Shown: in pieces, positions 40,829 through 51,134 of the stretch
Layout: each line of letters opens with the position of its first letter
Numbering within the stretch: position 1 is the first letter of the stretch
From: Xanthomonas populi
GTDB taxonomy: Bacteria; Pseudomonadota; Gammaproteobacteria; Xanthomonadales; Xanthomonadaceae
Assembly (NCBI RefSeq): GCF_002940065.1
Contig: NZ_MDEJ01000001.1
Span: forward strand, 38,222-89,355
Direction of reading: 5' to 3'
Length of the DNA stretch: 51,134 nt
Position numbers and translations under genes: made by a program
The notes under the pieces: model-generated
Told to the model about the DNA's origin: nothing
The model's database searches: none
What the model saw: the letters and a program-made list of their open reading frames with translations, nothing else

Positions 40829-41395
40829 ATGACGACCGGATACGATCAGAACGGCAACCGCGACAAGGCGGCCCATGGTTTCCAGGCGCAGGCAGAACAG
40901 ATTTCGCGCCGGCTTGGCGAATCGGCACAGACCGTGTGGCTGGCCGGGCTAGGCGCGCTGGGCCGCGTCCAAACCGAAGGCGGCAAATTGTTCGATTCAT
41001 TGGTACGCGAAGGTGCGGCCTACGAACGCACCGGCCAGCAGAAGGCCACCGAAAGCGTCGATGAGCTGCGCGAAGAGGTGGAGACCCAGTTCGAGCAGGC
41101 GCGCGACACCGCCGTGCGTGGCTGGGACCGGCTGGGCAAGGCCTTCGACGAACGCGTCAAGGGTGTGTTGCGCACGCTCAACATTCCCGAACAGGACGAG
41201 CTGGAAAACCTGCGGCGTGAAGTGGAATCGTTGAAGGCCCAGGTCCGCGCCAACACCTCTGCCACCAAGCGTGCCAACCGCACCGCCAACCAGGCCGCGC
41301 AAGCGGCCAGCAGCGAGACGACCGGCACCGGCACGGCAACCACGCCAGGAGCCAGCTCTTCGACCGCGAACAGCAGCGCATTCGACGTCGAGTAG
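40829..41395 (+). CDS. Phasin-family granule-associated protein
   Basis: 188 residues from ATG 40829, with a CAGGAG site. The N-terminal phasin helix pattern is seen (QAEQISRRLGESAQTVWLAG, LGALGRVQTEGGKLFDSLVR), then a coiled coil (EDELENLRREVESLKAQVRA-like) and an alanine/threonine/serine-rich tail of low complexity. Coats polyhydroxyalkanoate granules. A strong terminator follows. Confidence 0.88.
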   Translation: MTTGYDQNGNRDKAAHGFQAQAEQISRRLGESAQTVWLAGLGALGRVQTEGGKLFDSLVREGAAYERTGQQKATESVDELREEVETQFEQARDTAVRGWDRLGKAFDERVKGVLRTLNIPEQDELENLRREVESLKAQVRANTSATKRANRTANQAAQAASSETTGTGTATTPGASSSTANSSAFDVE

Positions 41396-41447
41396 GCATA
41401 AGTGCCTGCCAATGCTGCAAAGCAGCATGATTTTCCACACAATCGCG

Positions 41448-41523
41448 AAGGACCCGCCAGTCCTGTAACACGAAGTCCGTTTGCTCCCCTCCCCTCACGG
41501 CTTCGGACTGGCGGGTCTTTCGC
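41448..41523 (+). terminator. Long-stem terminator after the phasin gene
   Basis: AAGGACCCGCCAGTCC (41448-41463) pairs with GGACTGGCGGGTCTTT (41505-41520) over about 15 bp with a 41-base loop, followed by a short T-rich stretch. It lies 50 bases past the phasin stop. Confidence 0.65.
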
Positions 41524-41628
41524 TATCTGGATCACGGCTCGTACCATCGCCGCCCGCGATCCATTGACGAATCGGTCGCGAAGGATTCTCCTATTCGCAT
41601 CTTTTCGTCATAACTGCCATAACCTCGA

Positions 41629-42643
41629 TTGACGCTCATACCTTCCTGGATTTTTGCGCTTTCGGCCGCCCTGCTGCTCTGGTTGGCGGTCTGCGCTTAT
41701 GTGTGGCTGGTACGCCGTCGCGCCGACGAAACCACTGAAGGCGTGCGCGCCCTGGCAGCGATGCACTGGCGTGATTTTTCTGCGGTAGTGCTGCGCGTGC
41801 TGCAGGAGCAACGCGGTTGGCAACCGACCCAGTCGCCGCAGGACGGCCTGCCCACTGCGGATTTCATGATGCAGACCGAACACGGCACGCGCCTGGTTGC
41901 CTGCAAGCACGGGCGCGGTTATCGCATCGGCGTGGCGGCAGTGAACGAGTTGGGCGCGATGGCGCGGCTGGCCGGTGCGGGCGGCGGTGTGATGGTGACA
42001 GAGGGCCGCATCGAACGCGAAGGCATCGCGGCCGCTGACAAGCAATCCATCGAAGTGCTGGACGGCACGCGCCTGTGGCCCCTGCTCAAACCGTATCTGC
42101 CGGGCGATGTGGAAACCGGCGTGGTCGGCATGGCACGGCACCGTGCGATCCGCCACAGCGTCATTGCCGGCGCGGCGCTGGCAACGCTGGCCCTGGGCGC
42201 TGTGCTGGCGCTGCAGCCAACGGCGCCGGAGGCTGCGCCAACGCAGACTGCCGCAGCACCCCCCCCACCAGTTGCAGCACCCGTGCGTGCTGCGCCCTCC
42301 GCTGCTCCGGCGACTGCAGCAGCGCAAGCTGCGCCGACGCCTGCGTCCACTCCTGCGGTTGCGCCGGCTCTTTAAAGACGAGAAGGAACCAGATGCAGCG
42401 ACCATGCAGGGCTATCAACGTAAAGTTTCCAAAGCGCTGGCACAGACGCCCGGTCTGATACGCGGCGTCTGGATCACCCAGGCAACGTTGGCGGTGGACC
42501 GCACGGTCGAAGACTCCGCCGCATGGCCACTGATCTGTCGCGAACTGGAACGCTATCCGTACCTGCGCACCGTACGCGTGCAACTCAACCCGCGCGCAGG
42601 CGTGGACGAGCCGGTGCATTGGCGTCAGTGCACGACGATTTGA
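41629..42643 (+). pseudogene. Membrane-anchored Mrr-like nuclease-fold protein, frameshifted
   Basis: Frame opens at TTG 41629 (no ATG is available) with a membrane helix (WIFALSAALLLWLAVCAYVW), an Mrr/NERD-type domain (LQEQRGWQPTQSPQDGLPTA, LVACKHGRGYRIG, GGGVMVTEGRIEREG), a second helix (SVIAGAALATLALGAVLALQ) and an Ala/Pro-rich linker. It stops at 42375 in APAL. One T too many in CTTTAAA near 42370 explains it: removal gives APALKDEKEPD and joins the C-terminal part (MQGYQRKVSKALAQTPGLIR ... YPYLRTVRVQLNPRAG) ending at 42643. The usual QxK of Mrr nucleases appears as VACK, so nuclease activity is doubtful anyway. The C-terminal part may still start at ATG 42403. Confidence 0.65.
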
Positions 42644-42823
42644 GTGGGTGGCCGGAACGTGGTCCAAGGCCGCTGACGACGCATCGCGAGCGTTACTCAG
42701 GTGAGTGCGGCGCGCGCAACAATCATAATGTCCTTAGATACATGCCGATTCCGAACGCCAGTTCCGAACGTCGACCATACACGCATGACCGCAGCCTAGC
42801 CGGCTGGTCAGTCGCTCTAAATC

Positions 42824-43597
42824 TCAGCGCATTCCGGGCGCAAACCGCGCCACCAGATCGTACGACCCGCCCAGAAACCATTGGCGCACGTAGGTGACCG
42901 GCTGATCGCCTCGCCAAGTATGGCGATCGATGACCAGGCATGCGGCGCCATCGTCCACCTGCAGGCGTTCGGCCTGGGCGCCGTCGGCATTGACCGCGCT
43001 GATGCGATGTTCGGCGCGCGTCCACGGCACGTTGCGCAATAACCAACTGCCCGGCGCCACGTCGGTGAACGATTGCAGCAACGCCTCCGGCACTGTGGTG
43101 GTGTCGATGACGCGCTGTTCCAGCGCGAACGGGTTGCCGTCGGCCAGATGCACGCTTTCCAATGCCAGGACTTTGCCGGTGCTGCCCAAGGCGCGCTCTT
43201 GCGGCACGCACTGGCGCACATTGCGCAGTCGCCGCGACGACAACCAAAACCGATAGGCATGACCGCGCGTGGTCATCTCCACTTCGATATCCGGGATCGA
43301 CAGCGCGACCTGTTCCAGATGCGGATGCGGCCGCGCCACGAACGAGCCGGTGCGGCGGCGGCGTTCGATCATGCCGGCGTCGGCGAGCAAACCGAGCACC
43401 TTGTTGACCGTCATACGCGAGCATCCGTACTGGATCATCAGCTCGTGCTCGGGCGGCACGCGGTGACCTGGCGGCCAGTCGCCACTGTGGATGCGTTGTT
43501 CCAGATCCTGACGGATGCGTTGATGCAGGGTGCCGGGCGCGGCGATGGGGGGGGCGGTCAAAGCAGGTCTCCGGTCAGACACGCATTGTGCGCGCAT
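42824..43597 (-). CDS. hutC: Histidine utilisation repressor HutC (GntR/UTRA)
   Basis: Up to 257 residues; a TTG at 43561 with a GGAG site just before it is an alternative start giving 245. N-terminal GntR winged helix ([20 protein letters not shown], then [20 protein letters not shown]) and C-terminal UTRA sensor domain ([30 protein letters not shown] at the end). HutC binds urocanate and represses hut genes. It overlaps or abuts hutF, on the same strand, and a candidate operator lies between hutF and hutI. Confidence 0.9.
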   Translation of the reverse strand: MRAQCVSDRRPALTAPPIAAPGTLHQRIRQDLEQRIHSGDWPPGHRVPPEHELMIQYGCSRMTVNKVLGLLADAGMIERRRRTGSFVARPHPHLEQVALSIPDIEVEMTTRGHAYRFWLSSRRLRNVRQCVPQERALGSTGKVLALESVHLADGNPFALEQRVIDTTTVPEALLQSFTDVAPGSWLLRNVPWTRAEHRISAVNADGAQAERLQVDDGAACLVIDRHTWRGDQPVTYVRQWFLGGSYDLVARFAPGMR

Positions 43598-43601
43598 CCG
43601 C

Positions 43602-44972
43602 TCAGTTGCTCAGCAGAGATCGCAAAACGCCAGCAAAACGCGTGGCGATGCGCGCACGATCCACATGCTGCCCGTCGCGCACCACCCATTGCCCGGCGCG
43701 CCAGACATTGCGCACCGCACCACCGCGTGCGGCAAACAGCCAACTGTCGAGCAGTGCATCGCTGCTGCGCGCCAGCAGTGCCGGATGGGCGAGGTCCAGC
43801 TCGAGCAGATCGGCCGATGCGCCGACCCGGATTCCGCTCTGCACAACACCCAAGGCCTGCGCCGCGCCATCGCTGGCCTGATCGAACAACCATCGCCCGC
43901 TGGAAACGCCTTCTTGCGCAAGCACATTGCGCGCACGCAGTTGCAGGCGCTGGCCGTATTCGAGCAGGCGCAGTTCTTCGGCCGCATCGATCAGCACATT
44001 CGAATCCGAGCCCACGCCAAAACGCCCGCCCGCAGCGGCAAACGCCTGCATCGGGAACAGCCCGTCGCCCAGATTCGCCTCGGTGATCGGGCACAGCCCG
44101 ACCACCGCGCCGCTGTCGACGATCGCCTGCAGTTCAGTCGCGTCCACCTGCGTGGCGTGCACCAGACACCAGCGCGCATCCACCGGCGCGTTGGCCTGCA
44201 GCCACTGCACCGGGCGTTGTCCCGACCAGGCCAGACACGCATCCACCTCGCGCTGCTGTTCGGCGATATGAATGTGGATCGGGCCATCGGTGAGCGGCAC
44301 CAGCGCGGCCAATTGCGCCGGCGTCACTGCGCGCAGGCTGTGCGGTGCCAGCCCGAGCACCGCATCCGGCAAGGCCTTGAGGCTGCGCGTGCAGTCGTCC
44401 AGCAATCGCGTGAAGCTGTCGATGTCGTGGATCAAGCGACGCTGCTCCGCACTGGGCGCGACGCCGCCGAAATCCGAATGCGCATAGAACACCGGCAACA
44501 GCGTCAGCCCGATGCCGGTGTTGGCGGCGGCAGCGACGATGCGCTCGGACATTTCGCCGGCGTGCGCATATGCCGCGCCGCCGGGGCTGTGGTGCAGATA
44601 ATGAAATTCGCCGACTCGAGTGAAGCCGCTTTCGAGCATTTCCACATAGGCCTGTTCGGCGATGGCTTGCAGGCTGTCCGGGTCGAGCCGGTCGACAAAG
44701 CGATACATCAACTCGCGCCAGCTCCAGAAACTGTCGCCGCTGCGCCCGCCCACTTCGGTCAGGCCGGCCATGCCGCGCTGGAACGCGTGGCTGTGCAGAT
44801 TGCCCAACCCGGGCAGCAGCACGTCTACACGGGTATCGATGGCGGCGACGGCGGTATCGGTCTGTACCGAGGCGATGCGCCCCTGCGTCAGCGTGATCCG
44901 CATACCGCTCGCCCAGCCATCGGGCAAAAGCGCCCGGGCTGCCCACAACGCCTGCACCTGTTGGTCTGCCAC
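43602..44972 (-). CDS. hutF: Formiminoglutamate deiminase HutF
   Basis: 456 residues from GTG 44972 ([21 protein letters not shown]), the point where homology to amidohydrolases begins; the longer frame crosses the hutI promoter. Converts N-formiminoglutamate to N-formylglutamate. Metal-binding motif [13 protein letters not shown], catalytic [24 protein letters not shown], and the late [17 protein letters not shown] with GVGSDSNV. Its presence shows the five-step hut route that ends with HutG. Divergent from hutI. Confidence 0.92.
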   Translation of the reverse strand: MADQQVQALWAARALLPDGWASGMRITLTQGRIASVQTDTAVAAIDTRVDVLLPGLGNLHSHAFQRGMAGLTEVGGRSGDSFWSWRELMYRFVDRLDPDSLQAIAEQAYVEMLESGFTRVGEFHYLHHSPGGAAYAHAGEMSERIVAAAANTGIGLTLLPVFYAHSDFGGVAPSAEQRRLIHDIDSFTRLLDDCTRSLKALPDAVLGLAPHSLRAVTPAQLAALVPLTDGPIHIHIAEQQREVDACLAWSGQRPVQWLQANAPVDARWCLVHATQVDATELQAIVDSGAVVGLCPITEANLGDGLFPMQAFAAAGGRFGVGSDSNVLIDAAEELRLLEYGQRLQLRARNVLAQEGVSSGRWLFDQASDGAAQALGVVQSGIRVGASADLLELDLAHPALLARSSDALLDSWLFAARGGAVRNVWRAGQWVVRDGQHVDRARIATRFAGVLRSLLSN

Positions 44973-44995
44973 TGGACACCCTCGATTGCCGGTTC

Positions 44996-45010
44996 TATTG
45001 TATATACATA
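44996..45010. promoter_or_regulatory. Candidate HutC operator between hutF and hutI
   Basis: The 60-base divergent hutF-hutI gap contains TATTGTATATACATAT, centred on the palindrome GTATATAC. HutC sites in other proteobacteria have the form TTGTATATACAA, so this is a good match in the expected place and could control both directions. Confidence 0.7.
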
Positions 45011-45032
45011 TCAGACACCACGAGCCTGCGCC

Positions 45033-46238
45033 ATGCATTGCGACGTCCTCTGGCACAACGCGCAACTGATGACCCTGGACGCCGCCGCTGGCGGCCTGGG
45101 CATCGTGGAAGATGGCGTTCTCGCCTGCCAGGACGGCCGCCTGGTGTATGCCGGAGCGGCGGCTCTCGCCCCGCCGTTGGAACCCGACACCGCGCACGAT
45201 TGCCAGCGCCGCTGGATCAGCCCCGGCCTGATCGATTGCCACACCCACCTGGTGTATGCCGGCAGTCGCGCCAACGAATTCGAGCAACGTCTGCGCGGCG
45301 CCAGTTACGCCGAAATTGCAGCAGCCGGCGGCGGCATCATGGCGACCGTGCGCGCGACACGCGCTGCCGACGACGCAGCACTATTGGCCGCCAGCCTGCC
45401 GCGCCTGGACGCCCTGCTCGCCGAAGGCGTGACCACGTTGGAAATCAAATCCGGCTACGGGCTGACCCTGGAAGAAGAAACCAAGCAGCTACGCGTGGCG
45501 CGACAGCTCGCCGCGCTGCGCAAGGTTGAAGTGGTGCCGACGTTTCTTGGCGCCCATGCGGTGCCACCAGGCAGCGATGCGCAGACCTATATCGACCAGG
45601 TCTGCATGCAGATGATTCCGGCGATTGCCGCGCAAGGTCTTGCCGAGGCGGTGGACGTGTTCTGCGAGCATCTGGCGTTCTCGCCCGCGCAGGCCGAACA
45701 GGTCTTCATCGCCGCGCAGGCACACGGCCTGGGCATCAAGCTACACGCTGATCAACTGAGCAATCAGCACGGCGCAGCACTGGCCGCACGCTATGGCGCG
45801 CTGTCGGCTGATCACATCGAATATCTGGACCAGGCCGGGATCGCTGCGATGGCCAGCGCCGGCACGATCGCGGTGCTGCTGCCGGTCGCGTTCTATTTCA
45901 CCCGCGACACCCAGGTGCCGCCGATCGCCGCGTTGCGCGCGGCTGGCGTGCCGCTGGCAGTGGCCACCGATTGCAATCCAGGCACCTCGCCACTGACCAG
46001 CCCGCTGCTGGCGATGAACATGGCCGCCACGCTGTTCCGCATGACCGTGGACGAATGCATCGCCGGTTTTACCCGCGAGGCTGCACGTGCGCTCGGACGC
46101 AGCGAGCGACTTGGCCGGCTGCGCGCCGGCATGGACTGCGACCTGGCGATCTGGAACATCGACGCGCCGGCCGATCTGGTCTATCGCATGGGCTTCAACC
46201 CACTTCATGCCCGCGTCTGGCGCGGGCATTCCTGCTGA
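45033..46238 (+). CDS. hutI: Imidazolonepropionase
   Basis: 401 residues from ATG 45033 ([20 protein letters not shown]). Opens the imidazolone ring to formiminoglutamate. Amidohydrolase motifs: [20 protein letters not shown] (zinc histidines), the [20 protein letters not shown] active-site segment, [30 protein letters not shown] and [20 protein letters not shown]. Followed 13 bases later by hutH, so co-transcribed. Confidence 0.96.
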   Translation: MHCDVLWHNAQLMTLDAAAGGLGIVEDGVLACQDGRLVYAGAAALAPPLEPDTAHDCQRRWISPGLIDCHTHLVYAGSRANEFEQRLRGASYAEIAAAGGGIMATVRATRAADDAALLAASLPRLDALLAEGVTTLEIKSGYGLTLEEETKQLRVARQLAALRKVEVVPTFLGAHAVPPGSDAQTYIDQVCMQMIPAIAAQGLAEAVDVFCEHLAFSPAQAEQVFIAAQAHGLGIKLHADQLSNQHGAALAARYGALSADHIEYLDQAGIAAMASAGTIAVLLPVAFYFTRDTQVPPIAALRAAGVPLAVATDCNPGTSPLTSPLLAMNMAATLFRMTVDECIAGFTREAARALGRSERLGRLRAGMDCDLAIWNIDAPADLVYRMGFNPLHARVWRGHSC

Positions 46239-46251
46239 ATCCGGAGTCGTC

Positions 46252-47790
46252 ATGAGTTCTGTTGTCCTGCAGCCCGGCCAGGTCACACTGGCGCAATGGC
46301 GTGCGTTCTACCGCGGTGCCGAGGTCGGGTTGGACGACACCTGCGCGGCCGCGGTGCTGCGCAGTGCGCAGACGGTGGAGGCGATTGTCGCGCGCGGCGA
46401 GGCGGTCTATGGCGTCAACACCGGCTTCGGCAAACTGGCCAGCGTGCGCATCGAGCGCGAGGACCTGCAGACCCTGCAACGCAATATCGTGCTCTCGCAT
46501 GCAGCCGGTGTCGGCGAACCCACGCCGGTGCCGGTGGTACGGCTGATGATGGCGCTCAAGCTCACCAGCTTGGCGCAAGGCGCCTCCGGCGTGCAGCCGG
46601 ACACGCTGGCGCTGCTGGACGCGATGCTGCGCCGTGGCATCACCCCGGTGGTGCCATGCCAGGGCTCGGTCGGCGCCTCCGGCGATCTGGCGCCGTTGTC
46701 GCATCTGGCGGCGGTGATGATCGGCGTTGGCGAAGCCTTCGTCGGCGAGCACCGCCTGCCTGCCGCTGAGGCGCTTGCACAGGCGCAATTGCAGCCGCGC
46801 GTGCTGGGCGCGAAGGAAGGCCTGGCGCTGCTCAACGGCACCCAGTTCTCCACCGCCTGCGCATTAGCCGGTTTGTTCGAGATCGAAACCGTGCTGCAGG
46901 CCGCGCTGGTCACTGGTGCCTTGTCGGTGGAAGCAGCCAAGGGCTCGGATACGCCATTCGATGCGCGCATCCATGCCTTGCGTGGACAACCGGGGCAGAT
47001 CGCCACCGCTGCGGCACTGCGCGTCTTGATGGCCGATTCGAGCATTCGCGAATCGCACCGGCTGGGGGATGTGCGCGTGCAGGATCCGTACTGTCTGCGC
47101 TGCCAGCCGCAGGTGATGGGCGCCGCGCTGGACATCATGCGCCAGGCTGCGCGCACGCTGGAGATCGAAGCCAATGGCGTGTCCGACAATCCCTTAGTCT
47201 TCAGCGAAACTGGCGAGGCATTGTCTGGCGGCAACTTCCATGCCGAACCGGTGGCATTTGCGGCCGACATGCTGGCGATGGCGGTCTGCGAAATCGGCTC
47301 GATCAGCGAGCGCCGTACCGCGATGCTGGTCGACCCGGCCTTGTCGGGTCTGCCGGCGTTTCTCACGCCGCGCCCGGGCTTGAATTCGGGCTTCATGATT
47401 CCGCAGGTGACCGCTGCGGCCCTGGTGTCGGAAAACAAACAGCGCGCCTATCCGGCCAGTGTCGATTCGATTCCGACCTCGGCCAATCAGGAAGATCACG
47501 TGTCGATGGCGGCGCACGGCGCGCGGCGTTTGTTGGCGATGGCCGAGAACGCCACGCACGTGATCGGCATCGAGTTGCTGGCTGCGGTGCAAGGCTGCAA
47601 TTTCCACGCGCCACTGCGCTCAAGCGCTGCGTTGGAAGCCGCACGTGCACTGCTGCGCGCACAGGTGCCGACCTTGCAGGACGACCGTTATTTCAATCCC
47701 GACATGTTGGCTGCCAGTGCGTTGGTGCGCTCTGGTGCGCTTGCGCGCGCAGTGGCGATGGCATTGCCGGGTGTGGAGCAGGACGTATGA
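46252..47790 (+). CDS. hutH: Histidine ammonia-lyase
   Basis: 512 residues from ATG 46252. First step of histidine breakdown (histidine to urocanate). The cofactor-forming Ala-Ser-Gly is at residues 142-144 in [17 protein letters not shown]. Further motifs: [56 protein letters not shown] and [20 protein letters not shown]. Usual length; intact. Confidence 0.97.
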   Translation: MSSVVLQPGQVTLAQWRAFYRGAEVGLDDTCAAAVLRSAQTVEAIVARGEAVYGVNTGFGKLASVRIEREDLQTLQRNIVLSHAAGVGEPTPVPVVRLMMALKLTSLAQGASGVQPDTLALLDAMLRRGITPVVPCQGSVGASGDLAPLSHLAAVMIGVGEAFVGEHRLPAAEALAQAQLQPRVLGAKEGLALLNGTQFSTACALAGLFEIETVLQAALVTGALSVEAAKGSDTPFDARIHALRGQPGQIATAAALRVLMADSSIRESHRLGDVRVQDPYCLRCQPQVMGAALDIMRQAARTLEIEANGVSDNPLVFSETGEALSGGNFHAEPVAFAADMLAMAVCEIGSISERRTAMLVDPALSGLPAFLTPRPGLNSGFMIPQVTAAALVSENKQRAYPASVDSIPTSANQEDHVSMAAHGARRLLAMAENATHVIGIELLAAVQGCNFHAPLRSSAALEAARALLRAQVPTLQDDRYFNPDMLAASALVRSGALARAVAMALPGVEQDV

Positions 47791-47863
47791 ATCAGCAAGC
47801 TGACCATACGCAATCACGCCACCCGCGCGTTTGGGCCACTGCATCAGCGCAAGGCGCGCAGCG

Positions 47864-48727
47864 ATGAGGGCCCTCCCCGCCTGGCTGGAAGTCCACCGTG
47901 GCGATGCGCCACTGATCGTCAGCTTCCCGCATACCGGTACCGAGTTGCCCGACGACGTGGCCGATCAATTCGTCTCGCCGTGGCTGGCGCGCCGCGATGC
48001 CGATTGGTGAGTGCATCAGCTGTACGACTTCGCGCAATCGCTCGGTGCCACCACCGTGCGCACCGCGATCTCGCGCTCGGTGATCGACGTCAATCGCGAC
48101 CCGAGCGGGGCATCGTTGTACCCGGGCCAGAACACCACCGGCCTGTGCCCGCTGACCACCTTCGACAATCAGCCGTTGTATGCAGACGGCAAGGCACCTG
48201 ACAAGGCGCAGATCGATCTACGCCGCACACGCTGGTTCGATCCTTATCACGCTGCGCTCGATACCGAGATTGCGCGCCTGCGCGCGCAACACCCAAAGAT
48301 CGTGGTCTACGACGCGCATTCGATCCGCTCGCATATTCCACATCTGTTCGACGGCGAGTTGCAGCAGTTCAACATCGGCAGCAACGACGACCGCAGTTGC
48401 GATCCAGACCTGGTCGATGCGGTGGAACGGCTGTGCCGCAGCAGTGGCTCCAGCACCGTGCGCAATGGGCGTTTCAAGGGCGGCTGGATCACCCGCCACT
48501 ACGCGCAGCCCGAGCGCGGCGTGCATACGCTGCAGATGGAGCTGGCCTGCCGCGGTTACATGCACGAGCCCGACGACATCACGCCAGAAACCTGGCCCAC
48601 GCCGTGGCATCCCGCGCACGCAGTTGCATTACGCGCCGTGCTGCGGCACGTGCTGCTGACCTGCCTTCAATTCGCCAACGCAACAGCTCACTCCTCCGAC
48701 ACCACGCCGCCTGCGGCGCACCGTTGA
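47864..48727 (+). pseudogene. hutG: N-formylglutamate deformylase HutG, in-frame stop
   Basis: The frame starts at ATG 47864 (MRALPAWLEVHRGDAPLIVS, FPHTGTELPDDVADQF) and stops after 48 codons at TGA 48008-48010, in DADW-stop. It continues in the same frame as VHQLYDFAQSLGATTVRTAI, SRSVIDVNRDPSGASLYPGQ and IVVYDAHSIRSHIPHLFDGE to the stop at 48727, 287 residues in all, the normal size. DADWWVHQLYDFA is the expected reading, so TGG became TGA. A product starting downstream at GTG 48011 would lack the first histidine motif (FPHTGT). Probably inactive. Confidence 0.88.
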
Positions 48728-48743
48728 TTGCAAGGAACCCGGC

Positions 48744-50411
<1,668 letters not shown>

Positions 50412-50830
50412 TACATCCGCGTGGCCGAGAACGCGTAACGAGCGGGCGATAGTCAACAGCGGACACGCTGCGGCGAAAACCGCAGCATCGGAGCGACACA
50501 TGACGCGTGCGGGCACCGGCCATGCCTGCCAAATAGCCGTATAGCTATCGTGATCGCTGCTCCCGGGGTGAACGCGCCCGGTTGATCTCCTGCTGCATGC
50601 CACGTATGCATGCATACGCCTGGCCGCGTCACACGAAACACATCAGCTGGCTACGCACATGTGTGACGCATGCCTGCGTCGAGCTCGAAACAGAGTGATC
50701 CTGGTCACGACTCCCACTGCGACCGCGCACTACTGCTACCGCGAAATCCTCTCATCGAGTAAGCTGGCGAACAGCCAGGCGACCGTGAGGAAACGTCTGG
50801 CCGGCACTGATTTTGACACGCACGCATAAC
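50412..50830. other. Non-coding gap after hutU
   Basis: About 420 bases with no supported gene; only short overlapping frames without family features. GC falls toward the right. It ends at a terminator-like hairpin. Confidence 0.5.
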
Positions 50831-50860
50831 GACTTCGCGCGTTCAGAAGGCGCGAGGTTT
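50831..50860 (+). terminator. Terminator-like hairpin
   Basis: CTTCGCGC (50831-50838) and GCGCGAGG (50848-50855) pair over seven of eight positions with a 9-base loop, followed by TTTTT. It is 420 bases past hutU, so it may end that message or a short leader RNA before the acyltransferase fragment. Confidence 0.6.
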
Positions 50861-50891
50861 TTCTTATGGATCACACTGAGAGCCCCCACTC

Positions 50892-51086
50892 ATGCAGCAG
50901 GAACAGCGCATCGATTCGTTGACCGGCATTCGCGGTCTTGCTGCATTGCTTGTCGTCTACGCGCATCTGGCCGAAGAAAATTTCTTTACCGATACCAACC
51001 TATTTCCCGGTGAGATGGGATTCATGGTTTTTTTTACCCTGAGCGGGTTTCTGATGCTGAGGTTTCCCCACGTTTTCCCGAGATAG
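50892..51086 (+). pseudogene. Acyltransferase-3 family protein, N-terminal part only
   Basis: ATG 50892 opens MQQEQRIDSLTGIRGLAALL, VVYAHLAEENFFTDTNL and GFMVFFTLSGFLM, which match the first two helices of membrane acyltransferase-3 proteins (conserved R-G-L-A-A-L and V-Y-x-H motifs). After FLM the family sequence ends and the frame stops at 51086 with LRFPHVFPR. Normal members have over 300 residues, so this is a truncated copy, perhaps interrupted by an element or frameshift at the window edge. Confidence 0.6.
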
Positions 51087-51134
51087 ATCAGCTGGTTGCA
51101 CCCGGATCGTGTAGAAACAAGTGCGCGCATGGCG

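Noticed and set aside
42259-42266. C8 run in the Mrr-like gene as the frameshift site
   Set aside because: The Ala/Pro linker stays in a sensible frame after the run; the break is better explained by the extra T in CTTTAAA near 42370.
43530-45032. Long upstream extension of the hutI frame
   Set aside because: It runs antisense to hutF and hutC; the HutI family start is at 45033 and the promoter gap lies just before it.
44973-45287. N-terminal extension of hutF
   Set aside because: It crosses the divergent promoter and reads antisense to hutI; homology starts at the GTG at 44972.

Overview
The window is a stretch of Xanthomonas chromosome. It carries the complete ordered xanthan cluster (gumB to gumM), the thrS-infC-rpmI-rplT-pheST-ihfA-merR translation block with a tRNA-Pro, serS, serC-pheA-aroA, msrPQ, a pair of PHA-granule genes and a hut operon. 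The gene order and proteins point to Xanthomonas. The number of broken genes and IS scars suggests a decaying host-restricted lineage (X. fragariae or X. oryzae-like is a guess; species cannot be fixed from here).

Layout. 1-2640 (minus strand): an eroded cluster downstream of gum. A partial GT1-like glycosyltransferase carries a 12-G tract, followed by fused remnants of an unidentified gene, a family-2-type glycosyltransferase, an NAD-dependent epimerase and a ketoacyl-ACP synthase III (gumO-like). 2641-17896 (minus): gumN (nonsense codon), a DUF985 cupin, then gumM, L, K, J, I, H, G, F (5' deletion), E, D, C and B. 18127-26231 (minus): two terminators, tRNA-Pro(GGG), a MerR regulator, ihfA, pheT, pheS, rplT, rpmI, infC (non-canonical ATC start) and thrS. 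26557-28923: a scar of chimeric fragments (LacI N-terminus, unknown gene, IS3 end, tyrosine integrase split by an IS481 element), abutting tRNA-Ser(TGA), the likely target of a lost genomic island. 29384-32076 (minus): a LysR regulator and serS with a low-GC insertion. 32190-33681 (plus): two TonB-like proteins. 33665-37466 (minus): aroA, pheA, serC. 37646-39415 (plus): msrP and a nonsense-truncated msrQ. 39357-42643: FHA protein, PHA-system protein, phasin and a frameshifted Mrr-like membrane protein. 42824-50411: hutC and hutF (minus), hutI, hutH, hutG (nonsense) and hutU (plus). The right edge holds the start of a truncated acyltransferase.

How it works together. The gum genes encode assembly of the lipid-linked pentasaccharide (GumD, M, H, K, I), decoration (GumF, G acetyl; GumL pyruvyl), flipping (GumJ), polymerisation (GumE) and export (GumB, C). 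Backbone, side-chain and export genes look intact. GumF is damaged, so xanthan should lack the GumF-dependent acetyl group. The hut genes form the five-step pathway through formiminoglutamate deiminase, but the last enzyme (HutG) has an in-frame stop. MsrP has lost the last helix of its haem partner MsrQ. Several lesions are single transitions or one-base indels and should be confirmed by reads before being treated as biology.
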